Of a DNA stretch of 64,000 nucleotides, positions 61,960-64,000 are shown one piece after another (the stretch's first letter is position 1; each line of letters begins with the position of its first letter). Position numbers and translations under genes: made by a program. Under the pieces are notes generated by a model. It ran no database searches and had not been told where the DNA came from. It saw only the letters and a list, made by a program, of their open reading frames with translations. The stretch comes from Clostridium sp. BNL1100 (GTDB lineage Bacteria; Bacillota; Clostridia; Acetivibrionales; DSM-1351), in the NCBI RefSeq assembly GCF_000244875.1, contig NC_016791.1, forward strand, positions 2,237,001-2,301,000. The letters are read 5' to 3'.

Positions 61960-63258
61960 ATGATTAAAAATTTAAAAATGAACATCAGAGAACTTCATAC
62001 TTTTCTATTGTTATGGATTACACAGTCGTTTTCGGCACTTGGTAGTGCGATGACCAACTTTGCACTGGTGATTTGGTCTTATCAGCAACAAGGGTCTGCT
62101 CTTACCACCTCGCTATTGGCCATCTGTTCTTATGCACCATATGTCTTACTGAGTATCTTCGCAGGTGCACTTAGCGACCGATGGAACAAGAAGATAACAA
62201 TGCTGATTAGTGACAGCTTTGCAGCACTTTGTACCATATCGGTACTAGTTCTGCTGACAACCGGTAAACTCCAGACTTGGCATCTGTACTTGATCAACAC
62301 CTTGAATGGATTGATGAATACGGTACAGCAACCGGCATCAGAGGTGACCATCAGCCTGTTGACTCCGAAAAAGCATTATCAGAAGGTAAGTGGGATGCGA
62401 TCCTTCTCTAATTCGCTGGTTACAATACTGACGCCTGTACTTGCCACGGCAATGCTTTCTTTTACAAGCATTAAGTTCGTCATCCTATTTGATTTGATTA
62501 CATATGTCACAGCGTTTGTGTCACTACTATGCTTTATAAAAATACCTCAAGTTACAGAACAGAGAATTACTGCCAGCGAAACTGTATTGCAGTCTGCAAA
62601 AAGTGGCTTTCGGTATCTTAAGGATAATCGGGGAATTCTGGATTTGATCCTATTTTTGGCCGTAATCAATTTTACCGCCTCAATCTTCAATGCCGCACTG
62701 CCTGCAATGATGCTCTCACGTATTGGCGGCGGAGAGGTGGCCCTTGGCATGGTCAATACCGTAACAGGAATAGCAACAATGTTTGGAAGCATTTTGGTTT
62801 CTATCCTGCCTCCGCCAAAAAGCCGAGTACGAGTTATTTGTAATTCCTTACTTTTTGCAATGAGTACCGAAAATTTTATTCTTGCTTTCGGCAGGTGTAC
62901 GTGGGTGTGGTGTTTGGGTGCAATCTTAGGCTGGATTTTTATTCCTGTAATGGGGACCAATATGGATGTGCTTTTTCGGTCAAAAATACCTATTGAGATG
63001 CAGGGACGTGTCTATTCGGTTAGGAATACGCTACAGTTTTTCACCATTCCTTTAGGTTATCTGTGCGGCGGTTTTTTTGTTGACAGAGTGTTTGAACCAT
63101 TTATGGCAGAACAGTCGATGGGTAGCCTGTGGGTTACATTGTTCGGGTCAGGAAAAGGCTCCGGAGCAGCTCTGCTATTTTTTGTAATCGGAATTTTTGG
63201 CGCATTATCTTGTCTGCCATTTCGGGCGGACAGAAATATTTGGAAATTAGAAGAATAG
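61960..63258 (+). CDS. MFS drug exporter (Mef-like)
   Basis: 432 residues, 12 membrane helices. Motifs of the MFS_3 / macrolide-efflux group: LWITQSFSALGSAMTNFALVIW at the start, FAGALSDRWNKKITMLISD (motif A, ~67-85), and MQGRVYSVRNTLQFFTIPLGYLCGGFF (~346-372, in part). Proton-coupled export of macrolides or related hydrophobic drugs is expected. Start ATG behind AGAGGAGC. The leader peptide upstream supports inducible drug resistance. Base composition is richer in GC than its surroundings, consistent with acquisition. Confidence 0.88.
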   Translation: MIKNLKMNIRELHTFLLLWITQSFSALGSAMTNFALVIWSYQQQGSALTTSLLAICSYAPYVLLSIFAGALSDRWNKKITMLISDSFAALCTISVLVLLTTGKLQTWHLYLINTLNGLMNTVQQPASEVTISLLTPKKHYQKVSGMRSFSNSLVTILTPVLATAMLSFTSIKFVILFDLITYVTAFVSLLCFIKIPQVTEQRITASETVLQSAKSGFRYLKDNRGILDLILFLAVINFTASIFNAALPAMMLSRIGGGEVALGMVNTVTGIATMFGSILVSILPPPKSRVRVICNSLLFAMSTENFILAFGRCTWVWCLGAILGWIFIPVMGTNMDVLFRSKIPIEMQGRVYSVRNTLQFFTIPLGYLCGGFFVDRVFEPFMAEQSMGSLWVTLFGSGKGSGAALLFFVIGIFGALSCLPFRADRNIWKLEE

Positions 63259-63277
63259 TGAGCTAAAAACTACAAAT

Positions 63278-63322
63278 AAAACCCATCAACCATTCAGTTA
63301 CCTGAATGGTTGATGGGTTTTT
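63278..63322. terminator. Bidirectional terminator between exporter and Xre genes
   Basis: Perfect 20-base arms (63278-63297 / 63302-63321), loop TTAC, T-rich both ways. One of the strongest terminators in the window; serves the two convergent genes. Confidence 0.92.
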
Positions 63323-63351
63323 CCTATTTCATCGTAAATTTCTCTAGTCAA

Positions 63352-63939
63352 TTATATAGATTGTACCCAGAGTCCATGCTGACTACAATAACCATAAATT
63401 TTTCCGTTTCGTTGCCCAGCAGGAATATGGATATCGGCACTTTGCTCCGGATAAAGTCGTTTTAATAAAACAATATCGGTTCCCACATAAGCGATAAATC
63501 TAATAAAATGTGATTTGTTCATTTCATGGTCTATGGATATATAATTGTAAATATCTATTTCCTCAAAGGTCATCTGATGTTGCTCCAAATTTTCCATGGG
63601 CGTCAGCGGTACCACTTTTCTGCCGCAGCAGGAAATCGAAGCTTTATTTGAACTGGTGAGAACATTTCCGCAAGTCGGACAGACATAGAAGCGTATCTTT
63701 TTGATATTTCCGCTATCCGGTTTGTTGGGATCAAGTTCACCCTCCAGCATCTTTTGAATATCCGCCCCTAAAACTCCGGATAGATCTGCCAAAAGGGAAA
63801 CATCCGGACATCCAAATCCACGTTCCCATTTTGAAACGGTTTTATTGCTTATGTTTAACGCATCAGAAACTTTTTTTTGTGTCAGTCCTTGCTCTTTTCG
63901 CAGCTGTAATATCAACTTTCCTACTTTTGAAGAGTCCAT
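63352..63939 (-). CDS. Xre-family regulator with zinc-ribbon-like C-terminal part
   Basis: 195 residues. HTH_3 domain 1-65 (VGKLILQLRKEQGLTQKKV, SNKTVSKWERGFGCPDVSLLADLSGVLGAD in two overlapping motifs). At ~85-115 a four-cysteine segment YVCPTCGNVL … SCCGRKVVPLTP resembles the rubredoxin-like metal site of desulfoferrodoxin. The rest (~120-195) is a beta-rich domain ending YCSQHGLWVQSI. May sense metal or redox state. Start ATG behind GGGAGGGAG. Confidence 0.85.
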   Translation of the reverse strand: MDSSKVGKLILQLRKEQGLTQKKVSDALNISNKTVSKWERGFGCPDVSLLADLSGVLGADIQKMLEGELDPNKPDSGNIKKIRFYVCPTCGNVLTSSNKASISCCGRKVVPLTPMENLEQHQMTFEEIDIYNYISIDHEMNKSHFIRFIAYVGTDIVLLKRLYPEQSADIHIPAGQRNGKIYGYCSQHGLWVQSI

Positions 63940-64000
63940 CCTTCACTCCCTCCCATCAACTGAACATCAACTACATTATTAAATCCTCCTTGCCCCTTCA

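Overview
The window reads as a chromosomal segment of an AT-rich, anaerobic, cellulosome-producing Clostridium, most likely the Ruminiclostridium cellulolyticum / papyrosolvens group. The evidence is three secreted glycoside hydrolases (GH27, a three-GH43 protein, GH9) that each end in a type I dockerin with two Ca-binding repeats, strong AGGAGG-type ribosome binding sites throughout, and typical clostridial families (YesM/YesN two-component system, TSUP + DUF1634, DUF2935, CotH, an APS-reductase sulfate pathway). This is inference from gene content, not a database match.

Layout. 1-0.5 kb: 3' end of a LacI-type regulator. 0.5-1.6 kb: a GC-rich, strongly folded element and a decayed gene. 1.6-2.6 kb: a BtrH-like protein. 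2.7-10.1 kb: plant-polysaccharide enzymes, namely a GH27-dockerin protein and a giant LamG / Ig / triple GH43 / dockerin gene interrupted by one in-frame TAG. 10.3-11.5 kb: a small membrane protein and a SurA-like foldase. 11.6-21.9 kb: a carbohydrate island made of a YesM/YesN sensor-regulator pair followed by an Rbs-type ABC importer, a short-chain dehydrogenase, an RpiB-type isomerase and DhaK/DhaL. The enzyme set fits tetritol (threitol or erythritol) use via erythrulose 4-phosphate. 22.0-23.0 kb: a TerC-family protein under a Mn2+ (yybP-ykoY) riboswitch.

23.1-33.4 kb: one long minus-strand sulfate assimilation operon: sulfate ABC transporter (sbp, cysT, cysW, cysA), a ROK regulator, APS reductase (cysH), ATP sulfurylase (cysD, cysN with a degenerate APS-kinase-like tail), a compact siroheme/ferredoxin sulfite reductase and a thioredoxin-reductase-like flavoprotein. 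33.7-38.4 kb: GH9 cellulase plus a CotH-family protein. 38.5-44.9 kb: a second BtrH-like protein, TSUP + DUF1634, a beta-propeller lipoprotein, an NlpC/P60 hydrolase, a metallophosphoesterase and a tyrosine recombinase, followed by a broken IS481-like transposase.

45.6-52.1 kb: four secreted or cell-wall proteins downstream of an AgrC/AgrA-like two-component system that lacks agrB/agrD here. 52-54.2 kb: gene remnants and two small conserved proteins of unknown role. 54.4-57.6 kb: two nitrogenase component 1-like subunits without a NifH partner, behind a near-consensus sigma-A promoter and two tandem repeated attenuators. 57.6-59.1 kb: an ECF sigma factor and its membrane anti-sigma partner. 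59.1-64 kb: more remnants, a DUF2935 protein, a GyrI-like protein, a Mef-like MFS exporter preceded by a leader-peptide attenuator, and an Xre regulator with a zinc-ribbon-like segment. No tRNA, rRNA, CRISPR array or complete mobile element was seen.
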